Assembly (NCBI GenBank): GCA_020638065.1
Contig: JACKJG010000015.1
Location: forward strand, 8,754-72,753
DNA: 64,000 bases
Direction: 5' to 3'
DNA from: Hyphomicrobiaceae bacterium
Lineage (GTDB): Bacteria; Pseudomonadota; Alphaproteobacteria; Rhizobiales; Devosiaceae
The translations under genes and the position numbers were made by a program. Positions 1 to 10,143 of this stretch are shown here, piece by piece (within the stretch, counting starts at the first letter, position 1; each line of letters opens with the position of its first letter). The notes beneath the pieces are model-generated. The model ran no database searches. It saw only the letters and a program-made list of their open reading frames with translations, and was not told where the DNA came from.

Positions 1-579
1 GATTTCGTGTTCAACAAGGACGGCGGCCATTTCAATTGGGCGACCTATGTCAAGAACATGAACGATACCGATAGCCGGGGAACCCTTGGCAGTACCGTCA
101 ATTCTATCAGTTTCGAATACGACGCCAGCAAGGCACCTTCCGCCAGGCTGACTCTGGACTTCAACCAGCTCTCAGACAGGAAGCACGTTGTCAGTTTCTA
201 TGTTGCCGACGGGGACAAAGGGAAAGTCAAGTTCGTGGGGGGTGGCGACGCGGATCACAACAACACGCTTGTGTTCAGGGATTTCGGCAAGTCGGACAAT
301 CGCTTCGTGTTCAGCGAAAACAAGTACAGTGCGGTCTATCAGGACATCGACAAGGTGGTCATGAAGCAGATTGACGTCGTGTTGAAGAAGGACATTACCG
401 ACTTCTCGCCGACCAAGTTGAAGAACTATACGTCGGATCACAGGGGGGACTGGGTTCTGTCCAAGACCTCCGACGATGTCTACACCGCTTTTCACGTGAC
501 CTCGACAACCGGCGATGCATCCGATCTTGTAAAATCCGCATCCTTCGTCAATCTGCATCTGTCCGAACTCGAAATCTGA
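1..579 (+). CDS. 3' part of an unrecognised protein (5' truncated by window)
   Basis: The frame is open from the first base and ends at TGA 577-579, so this is most likely the C-terminal part of a longer gene. A GTG at position 7 could start a 190-residue protein, but no ribosome binding site can be seen because the window begins there. The protein is polar and rich in Asp, Lys, Ser and Val, with beta-strand-like alternation and no membrane segment. I do not recognise a family. A secreted or surface beta-rich domain is possible, given the RTX-type proteins elsewhere in this window, but it has no clear RTX nonapeptide of its own. Its codon usage looks like its neighbours'. Confidence 0.55.
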   Translation, partial: DFVFNKDGGHFNWATYVKNMNDTDSRGTLGSTVNSISFEYDASKAPSARLTLDFNQLSDRKHVVSFYVADGDKGKVKFVGGGDADHNNTLVFRDFGKSDNRFVFSENKYSAVYQDIDKVVMKQIDVVLKKDITDFSPTKLKNYTSDHRGDWVLSKTSDDVYTAFHVTSTTGDASDLVKSASFVNLHLSELEI

Positions 580-617
580 AGGTCGGGATTCGCCGGGACA
601 AAGACGGGAAAGCCGCG

Positions 618-1604
618 ATGCGTTTCATAATCTATGGCGTGGGTGCGATTGGCGGCGCGCTTGCCGTTGATCTCAACCGGAACGGATACGAGGTTGTCGG
701 CATTGCGCGCGGTGCCCAGCTCGAGGCGCTCCGGCGCGACGGGCTGAGGCTCAGGACGCCCGAAGGCGATCTGCATGCGCGTTTCGACACCGTCCCGCAT
801 CCCGGTGACGTCGAGTTTCGCCGGGACGACGTGATCCTTCTGGCCATGAAGAGCCAGCACACCGAGGATGCGCTTCTGGCGCTGCGCGATGCCGGGGTCC
901 GCCAGCAGTCCATCGTGTGCGTACAGAACGGCGTGGCCAATGAGCGCATGGCCCTCCGCTATTTCGATCATGTTCTGGGCGCCATGCTGATGATGCCGGT
1001 CACCTTTGTGACCCCCGGCGAGGTGATTGCCAGCGGGACGCCGAAACGCGGCGTTCTCGATATTGGCACCTTTCCCTCCGGCACGGATGCGCGCGCCGAC
1101 ATGATCTGCGAAGCGCTTAACGCGTCAGGATATGCGGCTTATGCCCATGAAGACGTGATGCGCGCGAAATATGGAAAGCTGCTGCTAAATCTCGTCAACG
1201 GCATCGACGCGGTGCTCGGAAAAACCGATAAGCCGAGCAAATATATCCGCATGGCGCGCGAGGAAGCGCTGGCCGTCTACGAAAAGGCTGGCATCGCTTA
1301 CGACGATGTGGGTGAGGATAATCCGCGGCGAAAGGCCCTCATGCAGTTCGGCGAGGTGCCGGGCGCACCACGCATCGGGTCATCTGCGGCGCAAAGCCTC
1401 GTCCGGGGCGCCGGTTCGATCGAGATCGACTTTCTGAACGGCGAGATCGCCTTGCTGGGCCGGAAATACGGTGTGCCGACCCCGGTCAACATCTTCTTCG
1501 CTGAACTTTGCCAGAAATTCGTTCACGGCGGAAAACAGCCCGGAAGTCTTGACGAAGAAGGTGTCGATGCTCTGTTTCTCGCCTGGGTTGCCGAGGGATT
1601 CTAA
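618..1604 (+). CDS. Ketopantoate reductase family (PanE/ApbA) oxidoreductase
   Basis: A 328-residue NADPH-dependent 2-dehydropantoate 2-reductase family protein, predicted cytoplasmic. The N-terminal Rossmann fold has GVGAIG at residues 7-12. The middle holds the family's K...KLLLN segment (RAKYGKLLLN, Lys184 being the likely catalytic lysine), followed by the all-helical C-terminal domain. The length fits the family (about 300-330). Many genomes carry several paralogues of PanE that act on other 2-oxo acids, so a role in pantothenate synthesis is not certain. The gene converges with the hydrolase on the opposite strand and overlaps it by 4 bases. No pantothenate genes lie nearby. Confidence 0.88.
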   Translation: MRFIIYGVGAIGGALAVDLNRNGYEVVGIARGAQLEALRRDGLRLRTPEGDLHARFDTVPHPGDVEFRRDDVILLAMKSQHTEDALLALRDAGVRQQSIVCVQNGVANERMALRYFDHVLGAMLMMPVTFVTPGEVIASGTPKRGVLDIGTFPSGTDARADMICEALNASGYAAYAHEDVMRAKYGKLLLNLVNGIDAVLGKTDKPSKYIRMAREEALAVYEKAGIAYDDVGEDNPRRKALMQFGEVPGAPRIGSSAAQSLVRGAGSIEIDFLNGEIALLGRKYGVPTPVNIFFAELCQKFVHGGKQPGSLDEEGVDALFLAWVAEGF

Positions 1605-2293
1605 CCCCCGAGCCAACCAAGAAGCGCTTCATTGACCGCGTTCGGCCGTTCGACGGGAACGAAATGACCGGCTTGAGGAACCACCACCAGTTGCGCACCG
1701 GGAATGGCGGAGGCCATCTCACTGACTTCGGCAAGGGGCATGATCTGATCGTCTTTGCCGGCAATCACAATGGTGGGAATTTGGATATCCGCCAATAGCG
1801 GACGCGAATCGAGCCGGGCGATGATGGCTTCCTGCTGGCGCAGATAGGTTTCCGGTCCAACCTGCTCGGCCATGCGCATCCGCAGCGCGATCTGCTCGGG
1901 TTTGCCGGCATTGCTCTTGTGCATCGCGATGTCGACATTGGCGCGGGCGACGGCGAGAAATCTGCCCTTGTTCACAAGGTCCATGGCACGGCGGCGATTC
2001 TCGGTTTGTTGGGGCTTGTCCGGCCCAGGCAGGGTCGCGATCAGGGCCAGCTTTTCCACCCGCTCGGGTGCCTGACGCAAAATCTCGAAAGCGACATAGC
2101 CGCCCATGGAATGACCCAAGAGGGCAAAGCTTGGCGGCGCGGACGCGAGAATGATCGCCGCCATTTCAGCGATGGATGTGGCACCAAGGACATTGGCGAC
2201 AAAAAGATTTGCCTTTTGCGCCAGCGCCGAAAGCATGGGGGAGAAGACCTCGCCGGTACAATTGAGGCCAGGAATGAGAACGAGATTCTGCAT
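1601..2293 (-). CDS. Alpha/beta hydrolase
   Basis: A 230-residue alpha/beta-hydrolase-fold enzyme, predicted cytoplasmic. The nucleophile elbow GHSMGG lies at residues 60-65, making Ser62 the nucleophile. The acid is probably in the AGKDDQIMP segment and the catalytic His in QAGHFVPVE near the C-terminus. Spacing and order match small esterase/lactonase-like hydrolases of the 3-oxoadipate enol-lactonase type. The substrate cannot be told. It diverges from the rimP operon and has a short upstream region in common with that operon's promoter. Its 3' end overlaps the 3' end of the reductase gene. Confidence 0.85.
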   Translation of the reverse strand: MQNLVLIPGLNCTGEVFSPMLSALAQKANLFVANVLGATSIAEMAAIILASAPPSFALLGHSMGGYVAFEILRQAPERVEKLALIATLPGPDKPQQTENRRRAMDLVNKGRFLAVARANVDIAMHKSNAGKPEQIALRMRMAEQVGPETYLRQQEAIIARLDSRPLLADIQIPTIVIAGKDDQIMPLAEVSEMASAIPGAQLVVVPQAGHFVPVERPNAVNEALLGWLGG

Positions 2294-2307
2294 CGGGTGA
2301 CTTTGAC

Positions 2308-2336
2308 TTGAATTGATAGCCGGACTGGACTATATC
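2308..2336 (+). promoter_or_regulatory. Putative sigma70-type promoter of the rimP-nusA-infB operon
   Basis: TTGAAT at 2308-2313 and TATATC at 2331-2336 are separated by exactly 17 bases and face the translation operon. Transcription would begin near 2343, just before the hairpin at 2361-2396, giving a leader of about 130 bases ahead of rimP. The assignment rests on sequence match only. Confidence 0.5.
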
Positions 2337-2360
2337 AATCTCAAATTCTCAGGGTAACCG

Positions 2361-2396
2361 GAGAGTGGGTGCCAAACGGCCCCGCTCTTTTTTAAT
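2361..2396 (+). terminator. Terminator-like hairpin in the rimP leader (possible attenuator)
   Basis: GAGAGTGGG at 2361-2369 pairs with CCCGCTCTT at 2381-2389 (9 bp including two G-U pairs). A run of six T's follows immediately. It sits after the predicted promoter and before rimP, with no gene upstream on this strand, so it would act on the operon's own leader. Conserved leader structures upstream of rimP are known in proteobacteria, so attenuation or antitermination control of the nusA operon is a reasonable inference. Confidence 0.55.
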
Positions 2397-2471
2397 GCCT
2401 GAAGCCGGCCGCAGGCAAAACCAGTCCGGTGGACTGATTTTGGGCGCCAGGGCCATGAGACCTTTGGTTGA

Positions 2472-3116
2472 ATGGCGAGCTCCTGCGCGATGCGGCCCGT
2501 GAGGCAAAAGAAAGCGAAGACACTGAGCCAGAAGCGCTACATCCGCGAGACCGGGCTTGAAACCCGGATTGCCGCGATCATCGAACCGGCGATCAACGAT
2601 CTCGGCTTCGAATTGGTGCGCGTGAAGATTCTGCCCGACAATGGCTGCACGCTGCAGGTCATGGCGGAAGATCAGAACGGCAATTTCACCATTTCCGATT
2701 GCGAAAAGGTGAGCCAGGAGATCAACCCCATTCTCGATGTCGAGGATCCCATCGACCGCGCCTATCATCTCGAAGTCAGCTCGCCGGGCATCGACCGGCC
2801 GCTGGTCAGAGCTCGCGACTTCGAACGTTGGGCCGGCCATGAGGCACGCATAGAACTTTTCGACATGCTCGACGGACGCAAGCGCTTCCGCGGCATGCTC
2901 GAAGGGCTGCAGGACGGGCATGCGCTGATCAATGTGCCGGACGTGCCCGAAGGCCAGGACCCGATTTTCAAACTGGCACTCGACAATATTGCCGAGGCCA
3001 AACTGATCCTGACGGACCGGCTGCTCAAGGAAGCCGCCGAGATGCAGGCCAACGACACCCAATTCGACGATCCGGAAATCGAGACGATCGAAATTACACC
3101 AGAGGAGATGAACTGA
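2472..3116 (+). CDS. rimP: Ribosome maturation factor RimP
   Basis: RimP assists 30S subunit maturation in the cytoplasm. The conserved core begins at ETGLETRIAAII and continues through FELVRVKI, the ISDCEKVSQEI block and YHLEVSSPGIDRPL, all characteristic of the family. A C-terminal SH3-like domain and an acidic tail follow. The start is uncertain: ATG at 2472 and ATG at 2490 are both in frame, neither has a strong ribosome binding site, and the core would fit the shorter form equally well. The stop overlaps the nusA start (TGATG). It is the first gene of the rimP-nusA-ylxR-infB-rbfA-truB cluster. Confidence 0.93.
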   Translation: MASSCAMRPVRQKKAKTLSQKRYIRETGLETRIAAIIEPAINDLGFELVRVKILPDNGCTLQVMAEDQNGNFTISDCEKVSQEINPILDVEDPIDRAYHLEVSSPGIDRPLVRARDFERWAGHEARIELFDMLDGRKRFRGMLEGLQDGHALINVPDVPEGQDPIFKLALDNIAEAKLILTDRLLKEAAEMQANDTQFDDPEIETIEITPEEMN

Positions 3117-4717
3117 TGGCTGTTTCCGCCAATCGGCTTGAACTGTTGCAGATTGCCGACGCTGTTGCGCGCGAGAAGAATATCGACCGCATGATCGTGA
3201 TCGAGGCCATGCAGGACGCGATGTCGCGCGCCGCCCGCGCCAAATATGGTTCGGAGACCGAGGTCAGGACCGAGATCAATCCCAAGACCGGCGAAACCCG
3301 GCTGTGGCGTTTGCGTGAAATCGTCGGTGAGGTCGAGGAGCCGGCCCGGCAGATTTCTCTCGAAGATGCCAAGCTGAAAAGCCAGGAGGCCAGGATCGGC
3401 GATTATATCACCGAGCCCCTGCCGCCGCTCGAATTCGGCCGTATCGGCGCCCAGTCAGCCAAGCAGGTGATTGTGCAGAAGGTGCGCGAGGCCGAGCGCG
3501 AACGCACTTATGACGAGTTCAAGGACCGGGTCGGCGAAATCGTCAACGGCACCGTCAAGCGCGTGGAATATGGCAATGTCATCGTCGATCTGGGCCGAGG
3601 CGAAGCCATTATCCGGCGCGACGAACTGATCCCGCGCGAAATGTTCAAATATGGTGACCGGGTGCGGGCCTATATCTACGACGTGCGAGAGGAACAGCGC
3701 GGGCCGCAGATTTTCCTGTCCCGCACGCATCCGCAATTCATGGCTAAACTCTTCATGCAGGAAGTGCCGGAAATCTATGACGGCATCATCCAGATCCGTT
3801 CGATCGCCCGCGACCCGGGCTCGCGCGCCAAGATCGCGGTGACCTCGAATGACAGCTCGATCGACCCGGTCGGCGCCTGCGTTGGTATGCGCGGTTCGCG
3901 CGTGCAGGCGGTCGTCGCCGAACTTCAGGGCGAGAAGATCGACATCATCCCCTGGACCGAGAACATCGCCGACATGGTGGTATCCGCCCTGCAGCCGGCG
4001 GAAGTGGCCAAGGTGGTGCTCGACGAACAGGCCGAGCGTATCGAAGTGGTGGTGCCCGACGAGCAATTGTCGCTGGCCATCGGACGGCGCGGCCAGAATG
4101 TGCGTCTCGGCTCGCAGTTGATCGGCTGGGACATCGACATCCTGACCGAACAGGAAGAATCAGAACGCCGCCAGAAGGAATTCGTAGAACGTTCCGAACT
4201 CTTCATGAATGCGCTCGATGTGGACGAAATGGTCGCGCAACTGCTGGCGTCAGAAGGGTTCTCGTCGGTTGAGGAACTGGCCTATGTCGACCTCAGCGAA
4301 ATCTCGATGATCGAGGGTTTCGATGAAGGCACGGCGGCCGAGATTCAGGCCCGCGCCAACGATTACCTCGATGCGATCGAGCGCGAATATGACGAGGAAC
4401 GTAAAAAGCTCGGCGTGTCCGACGATCTCTATCAGATCGAGGGGTTGACCGCCGGCATGCTGGCCGCGCTGGGCCGTGACGACATCAAGACCGTCGAGGA
4501 TTTTGCCGGCTGTGCCGTCGACGACCTTTGCGGCTGGACCGAACGCCGCGACGGCGAACTCAAGGCCTATGAGGGCACGTTCTCGAACCTGCCGGTCAGC
4601 CGCGAGGAAGCCGAGCAGATGATCATGCAGGCCCGCCTGATGGAGGGCTGGGTGACCGAGGAAGACCTTGCTGCCGACGCCGAACCGGCGGACGGAGAAG
4701 AGCAGGCTCTGGCCTGA
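3116..4717 (+). CDS. nusA: Transcription termination/antitermination factor NusA
   Basis: A 533-residue NusA that binds RNA polymerase and nascent RNA in pausing, termination and antitermination. Order of domains: N-terminal polymerase-binding region (about 1-130), S1 domain (about 135-200), two KH domains (about 230-350, with the PVGACVGMRGSRV and AIGRRGQNVRL signatures), then two C-terminal helix-hairpin-helix-type acidic repeats (about 365-500) and an acidic tail. The length matches alphaproteobacterial NusA. It is translationally coupled to rimP by a TGATG overlap and is followed after 30 bases by the ylxR/L7Ae gene. Confidence 0.97.
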   Translation: MAVSANRLELLQIADAVAREKNIDRMIVIEAMQDAMSRAARAKYGSETEVRTEINPKTGETRLWRLREIVGEVEEPARQISLEDAKLKSQEARIGDYITEPLPPLEFGRIGAQSAKQVIVQKVREAERERTYDEFKDRVGEIVNGTVKRVEYGNVIVDLGRGEAIIRRDELIPREMFKYGDRVRAYIYDVREEQRGPQIFLSRTHPQFMAKLFMQEVPEIYDGIIQIRSIARDPGSRAKIAVTSNDSSIDPVGACVGMRGSRVQAVVAELQGEKIDIIPWTENIADMVVSALQPAEVAKVVLDEQAERIEVVVPDEQLSLAIGRRGQNVRLGSQLIGWDIDILTEQEESERRQKEFVERSELFMNALDVDEMVAQLLASEGFSSVEELAYVDLSEISMIEGFDEGTAAEIQARANDYLDAIEREYDEERKKLGVSDDLYQIEGLTAGMLAALGRDDIKTVEDFAGCAVDDLCGWTERRDGELKAYEGTFSNLPVSREEAEQMIMQARLMEGWVTEEDLAADAEPADGEEQALA

Positions 4718-4747
4718 TCATGGCCGGGGCGTGCGGAACAGGAGCTG

Positions 4748-5341
4748 ATGGCCAAACAGGACGACATTTTGCGTCAATGCGCCGTGACCCGCGAACAGCG
4801 GGCCGCGCGCGATCTGGTGCGCTTTGCCGTCGGGCCGGATGACAGCATTGCTCCCGATGTTGATGCCCGCGCGCCGGGACGCGGTGTCTGGGTGGGGCTG
4901 GGCCAGACCCTCGTCGCGGAGGCGGAGCGGCGCAAGGTTTTCGCAAGAAGCCTGAAATCGCCCGTCAAAGTGCCCCAAGACCTTGCGCTTTTGACAAGGT
5001 CGCGTTTAGAACAGCGCCTGACCGGGGCTTTGGGGCTGGCGCGCAAGGCCGGTCAGCTTGTAACCGGCGCGACCAAGGTGAGCGCATCACTGGCAAACGG
5101 ATCGGTTCTGGCGCTCCTGACCGCGACGGATGCCGCGCCGGATGGGCGGCGCAAAATCCTGTCCAGTATGAAGGCGGCGCCGAACGCAGCCACGATGAGA
5201 CATTTCGAGCTCTTAACCGCCGAACAAATGAGTTTGGCAACGGGCCGCGAAAATGTGATACACGCGGCCCTGATTGACGGGGCCGCAAGCAGAAACGCCA
5301 TGGAACGGGCCGACAGGCTGGCACGTTACCTGGCAAATTGA
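4748..5341 (+). CDS. RNA-binding protein: YlxR (DUF448) fused to L7Ae-like domain
   Basis: A 197-residue cytoplasmic protein. Residues about 8-85 form a YlxR/DUF448 domain (QCAVTRE near the start and the APGRGVWV loop). Residues about 90-190 form an L7Ae/L30e-like domain (LGLARKAGQLVTG). This fusion is the usual form between nusA and infB in alphaproteobacteria, where Gram-positive bacteria carry two separate genes. An AGGAG ribosome binding site precedes ATG 4748. Its exact role is unknown; nucleic-acid binding tied to ribosome assembly or transcription is inferred from the fold and context. Confidence 0.9.
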   Translation: MAKQDDILRQCAVTREQRAARDLVRFAVGPDDSIAPDVDARAPGRGVWVGLGQTLVAEAERRKVFARSLKSPVKVPQDLALLTRSRLEQRLTGALGLARKAGQLVTGATKVSASLANGSVLALLTATDAAPDGRRKILSSMKAAPNAATMRHFELLTAEQMSLATGRENVIHAALIDGAASRNAMERADRLARYLAN

Positions 5342-5361
5342 ACGGAACGAGACGCGACTAG

Positions 5362-7932
<2,571 letters not shown>

Positions 7933-7966
7933 GCCGCCGGGCCGTTCATCCCGGCTTCAGCAAGGG

Positions 7967-7994
7967 CCGGTCAGTTTGGCTTTGGACTGACCGG
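7967..7994 (+). other. Perfect hairpin overlapping the ribosome binding site of the next gene
   Basis: CCGGTCAGT at 7967-7975 and ACTGACCGG at 7986-7994 form a perfect 9-bp stem with a 10-base loop. The right arm touches the GGAGG ribosome binding site (7993-7997) of the gene starting at 8003. There is no T-run, so it is not a standard terminator. It could limit translation or stabilise the processed 3' end of the infB message. Confidence 0.5.
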
Positions 7995-8002
7995 AGGCTG
8001 AC

Positions 8003-8521
8003 ATGATTTCGCTGACTTATGACGTAACCCAGGACGATTACCTGTCGCGGGCCAGAGCCGCGATTCGCCGGCAACAAGGGAAGCGCGCTGGCTGGCATCG
8101 CATCGCAACCCGACTGGTGATGGCCTATCTCGCGATCTGGCTGATCTGGTCGATGAGCACCGGAAGTGTGCCGCCGGCACTGGGCGTGTTGGGACTTTTT
8201 GTTCTCGCCGGAATTGTCGCGTTCAATCTCTTCGGCATTCCCTGGATGGTGGCGCGGCAGTTCAAACGCGACGCCCTGTCAAAAGGCCCGATGAGCCTGA
8301 CCGTCGAGGACGCCGATTTCGTGGTCAAAACGATTGAGGCCGTGACCCGGTTTCAGTGGAGTGTGATCGAAGAGATTGAGCGCACCGACTCGCATCTTTA
8401 TATGTGGCTATCCGGCAACCGGGCTCTGGTCATTCCCAAATGCGCCTTTGCCGGCGATGACGAAGAGAGTGCTTTCGTCAGTTTTGTTCAAACGAGGTTG
8501 CATGACCGCGAAACACAATAA
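8003..8521 (+). CDS. YcxB-like membrane protein
   Basis: A 172-residue inner-membrane protein with two predicted membrane segments (about residues 38-55 and 60-85). A C-terminal cytoplasmic domain resembles YcxB (the TRFQWSVIEEIERTDSHLYMWLSG segment, followed by IPKCAF). The function of the family is not known. It has a good GGAGG site and overlaps rbfA by 20 bases, so it is probably co-transcribed with the translation operon. Its place between infB and rbfA is unusual; in most relatives rbfA follows infB directly. Confidence 0.75.
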   Translation: MISLTYDVTQDDYLSRARAAIRRQQGKRAGWHRIATRLVMAYLAIWLIWSMSTGSVPPALGVLGLFVLAGIVAFNLFGIPWMVARQFKRDALSKGPMSLTVEDADFVVKTIEAVTRFQWSVIEEIERTDSHLYMWLSGNRALVIPKCAFAGDDEESAFVSFVQTRLHDRETQ

Positions 8522-8906
8522 GGAACCTTCCCAGCGCATGTTGCGCGTGGGCGAACTGATCCGCCACGAACTGGCGGCCCTGTTCGCGCGCGACGAAATC
8601 ATGGACGAAGAGCTTTACGGGATCACCCTCACGGTGCCCGAGGTGCGTGTGTCTCCGGATCTGAAACTAGCCAGCGCCTATATCATGCCGCTTGGCGGCG
8701 CGCATGCCGGCGAAGTGGTCAAGGCTCTGAACCGCAACAAGAAATTCATTCGCGGACGCATCGTGCCCAGGCTCAATCTCAAATATGCCCCCGACATCAG
8801 GTTTCTGGTCGATGAGACGTTTGAGGAAGCGGATCGGATCGAATCGCTCTTGCGCTCCGAGCGCGTGGCCCGCGATCTGCATCCGGACGAGGACCGAGAG
8901 GAATAG
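8502..8906 (+). CDS. rbfA: 30S ribosome-binding factor RbfA
   Basis: A 134-residue cold-shock-linked factor needed for 30S maturation and 16S rRNA 5' processing. The start ATG 8502 is chosen because GAGG lies just before it and the family core (RMLRVGELIRHELAALF) begins a few residues later. A longer frame upstream is not RbfA-like. The KH-type fold is seen in the VPEVRVSPDLKLASAYI and PRLNLKYAPDIRF blocks. The gene overlaps the preceding membrane-protein gene by 20 bases and is separated from truB by a palindromic repeat element. Confidence 0.95.
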   Translation: MTAKHNKEPSQRMLRVGELIRHELAALFARDEIMDEELYGITLTVPEVRVSPDLKLASAYIMPLGGAHAGEVVKALNRNKKFIRGRIVPRLNLKYAPDIRFLVDETFEEADRIESLLRSERVARDLHPDEDREE

Positions 8907-8959
8907 AGGTAGGCCACGCATTCGGCGTGTGATTGAAGGAGCCTGGCGTTTTTCGCTGG

Positions 8960-9073
8960 CGTCATTGCGAGCGACCTCACTCTGAGCCCGTCGAAGGGTT
9001 GGGCGCGTGGCAATCCAGTATCAGACACTGAAACATTCTGGATTGCTTCGTCGCGTTGCTCCTCGCAATGACG
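8960..9073. repeat. REP-like palindromic element between rbfA and truB
   Basis: Outer arms CGTCATTGCGAG (8960-8971) and CTCGCAATGACG (9062-9073) are perfect inverted repeats. Nested inside, GCAATCCAG (9010-9018) and CTGGATTGC (9038-9046) form a second pair. Such 'GTCATTGCGAG...CAATCCAG' elements are scattered in intergenic regions of many alphaproteobacterial genomes. As RNA it would fold into a long branched hairpin, which could affect stability or attenuation between rbfA and truB. No second copy was noticed in this window. Confidence 0.75.
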
Positions 9074-9122
9074 GCTTGCAAGTGCGCACCGACCCCAATG
9101 TACGAAACGCGACGAAGAAGCC

Positions 9123-10040
9123 ATGACCGACAGCAAGCAGCAAAAACGCCCCAAGCGCGATATTTCCGGATGGCTGATCCTCAACAAGCCCTATGACGTC
9201 GCTTCCACCGAAGCGGTGGGTAAGGTGCGCTGGCTCTATTCGGCCAAAAAGGGAGGGCATGCGGGCACGCTCGATCCGCTGGCGACCGGGGTTCTACCGA
9301 TTGCGCTGGGCGAAGCGACCAAGACCGTGCCCTACGTTCAGGACGGGACCAAGGTCTATCAATTCTCGGTCAAATGGGGTTCGGCCACCAATACCGACGA
9401 TCTTGAGGGCGAGGTGATCGCCACATCGGATGTGCGTCCCGATGAACAAGAGGTTCTCGCAGTCCTGCCAAGGTTCACCGGGGAAATCACGCAGGTGCCA
9501 CCTGCCTTTTCGGCAATCAAGATCAGGGGCGAGCGCGCCTACGATCTGGCCCGGGCTGGCGAACAGGTCGACATGCCAGCGCGGCAGGTGATCATCGACA
9601 GGTTCGACCTGATCGAACATGGAACGCAAGAAAGCCGGTTCGAAATCGAATGCGCCAAAGGCACCTATGTGCGGGCGCTGGCCCGGGATTTGGCCGAAGC
9701 GCTCGGCAGCAAGGGTCATGTTTCGGCGCTGCACCGGGCGCGGGTCGGCCCCTTTTCCGATGACATGGCGGTCGATCTGGGCGATCTCGAAGCGATGGCG
9801 CTTGAAGATCGCGACGTGCATCTGCAGCCGGTCAGCGCTGGACTGGGCGATGTCAGCGAAATCGCGCTGACGCCGGACCAGGCCAATCGCGTGCGGCTCG
9901 GCAATCCGGTTCTTCTGACGGGTGGCAGGGCGCCTCTCGCCATAGACGAATGCTATGCCAGCCTTCAGGGCAGAGTGGTCGCCATCGGCTATGTCGAAAA
10001 GGGTCAGTTTCACCCGGCCCGCGTGGTTTTCGACATCTGA
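9123..10040 (+). CDS. truB: tRNA pseudouridine(55) synthase TruB
   Basis: A 305-residue enzyme making pseudouridine 55 in the T-loop of tRNAs. The N-terminal WLILNKPYDVAST motif and the catalytic AGTLDPLATG motif (Asp51) are present. The insert typical of the family and a C-terminal PUA-like region (about 240-300) follow. The length is normal. It ends the translation cluster; the next gene is gyrB, whereas many relatives continue with rpsO and pnp. Confidence 0.97.
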   Translation: MTDSKQQKRPKRDISGWLILNKPYDVASTEAVGKVRWLYSAKKGGHAGTLDPLATGVLPIALGEATKTVPYVQDGTKVYQFSVKWGSATNTDDLEGEVIATSDVRPDEQEVLAVLPRFTGEITQVPPAFSAIKIRGERAYDLARAGEQVDMPARQVIIDRFDLIEHGTQESRFEIECAKGTYVRALARDLAEALGSKGHVSALHRARVGPFSDDMAVDLGDLEAMALEDRDVHLQPVSAGLGDVSEIALTPDQANRVRLGNPVLLTGGRAPLAIDECYASLQGRVVAIGYVEKGQFHPARVVFDI

Positions 10041-10143
10041 GACCGGCAAGGGTCCAAACCGGCCAAAACCCCCGCAACACTTGGGAAAATCGCCCTGATC
10101 CGCTAGAAAGGTTCAGGCACAAACGGCACTGATTCGGCATTTC

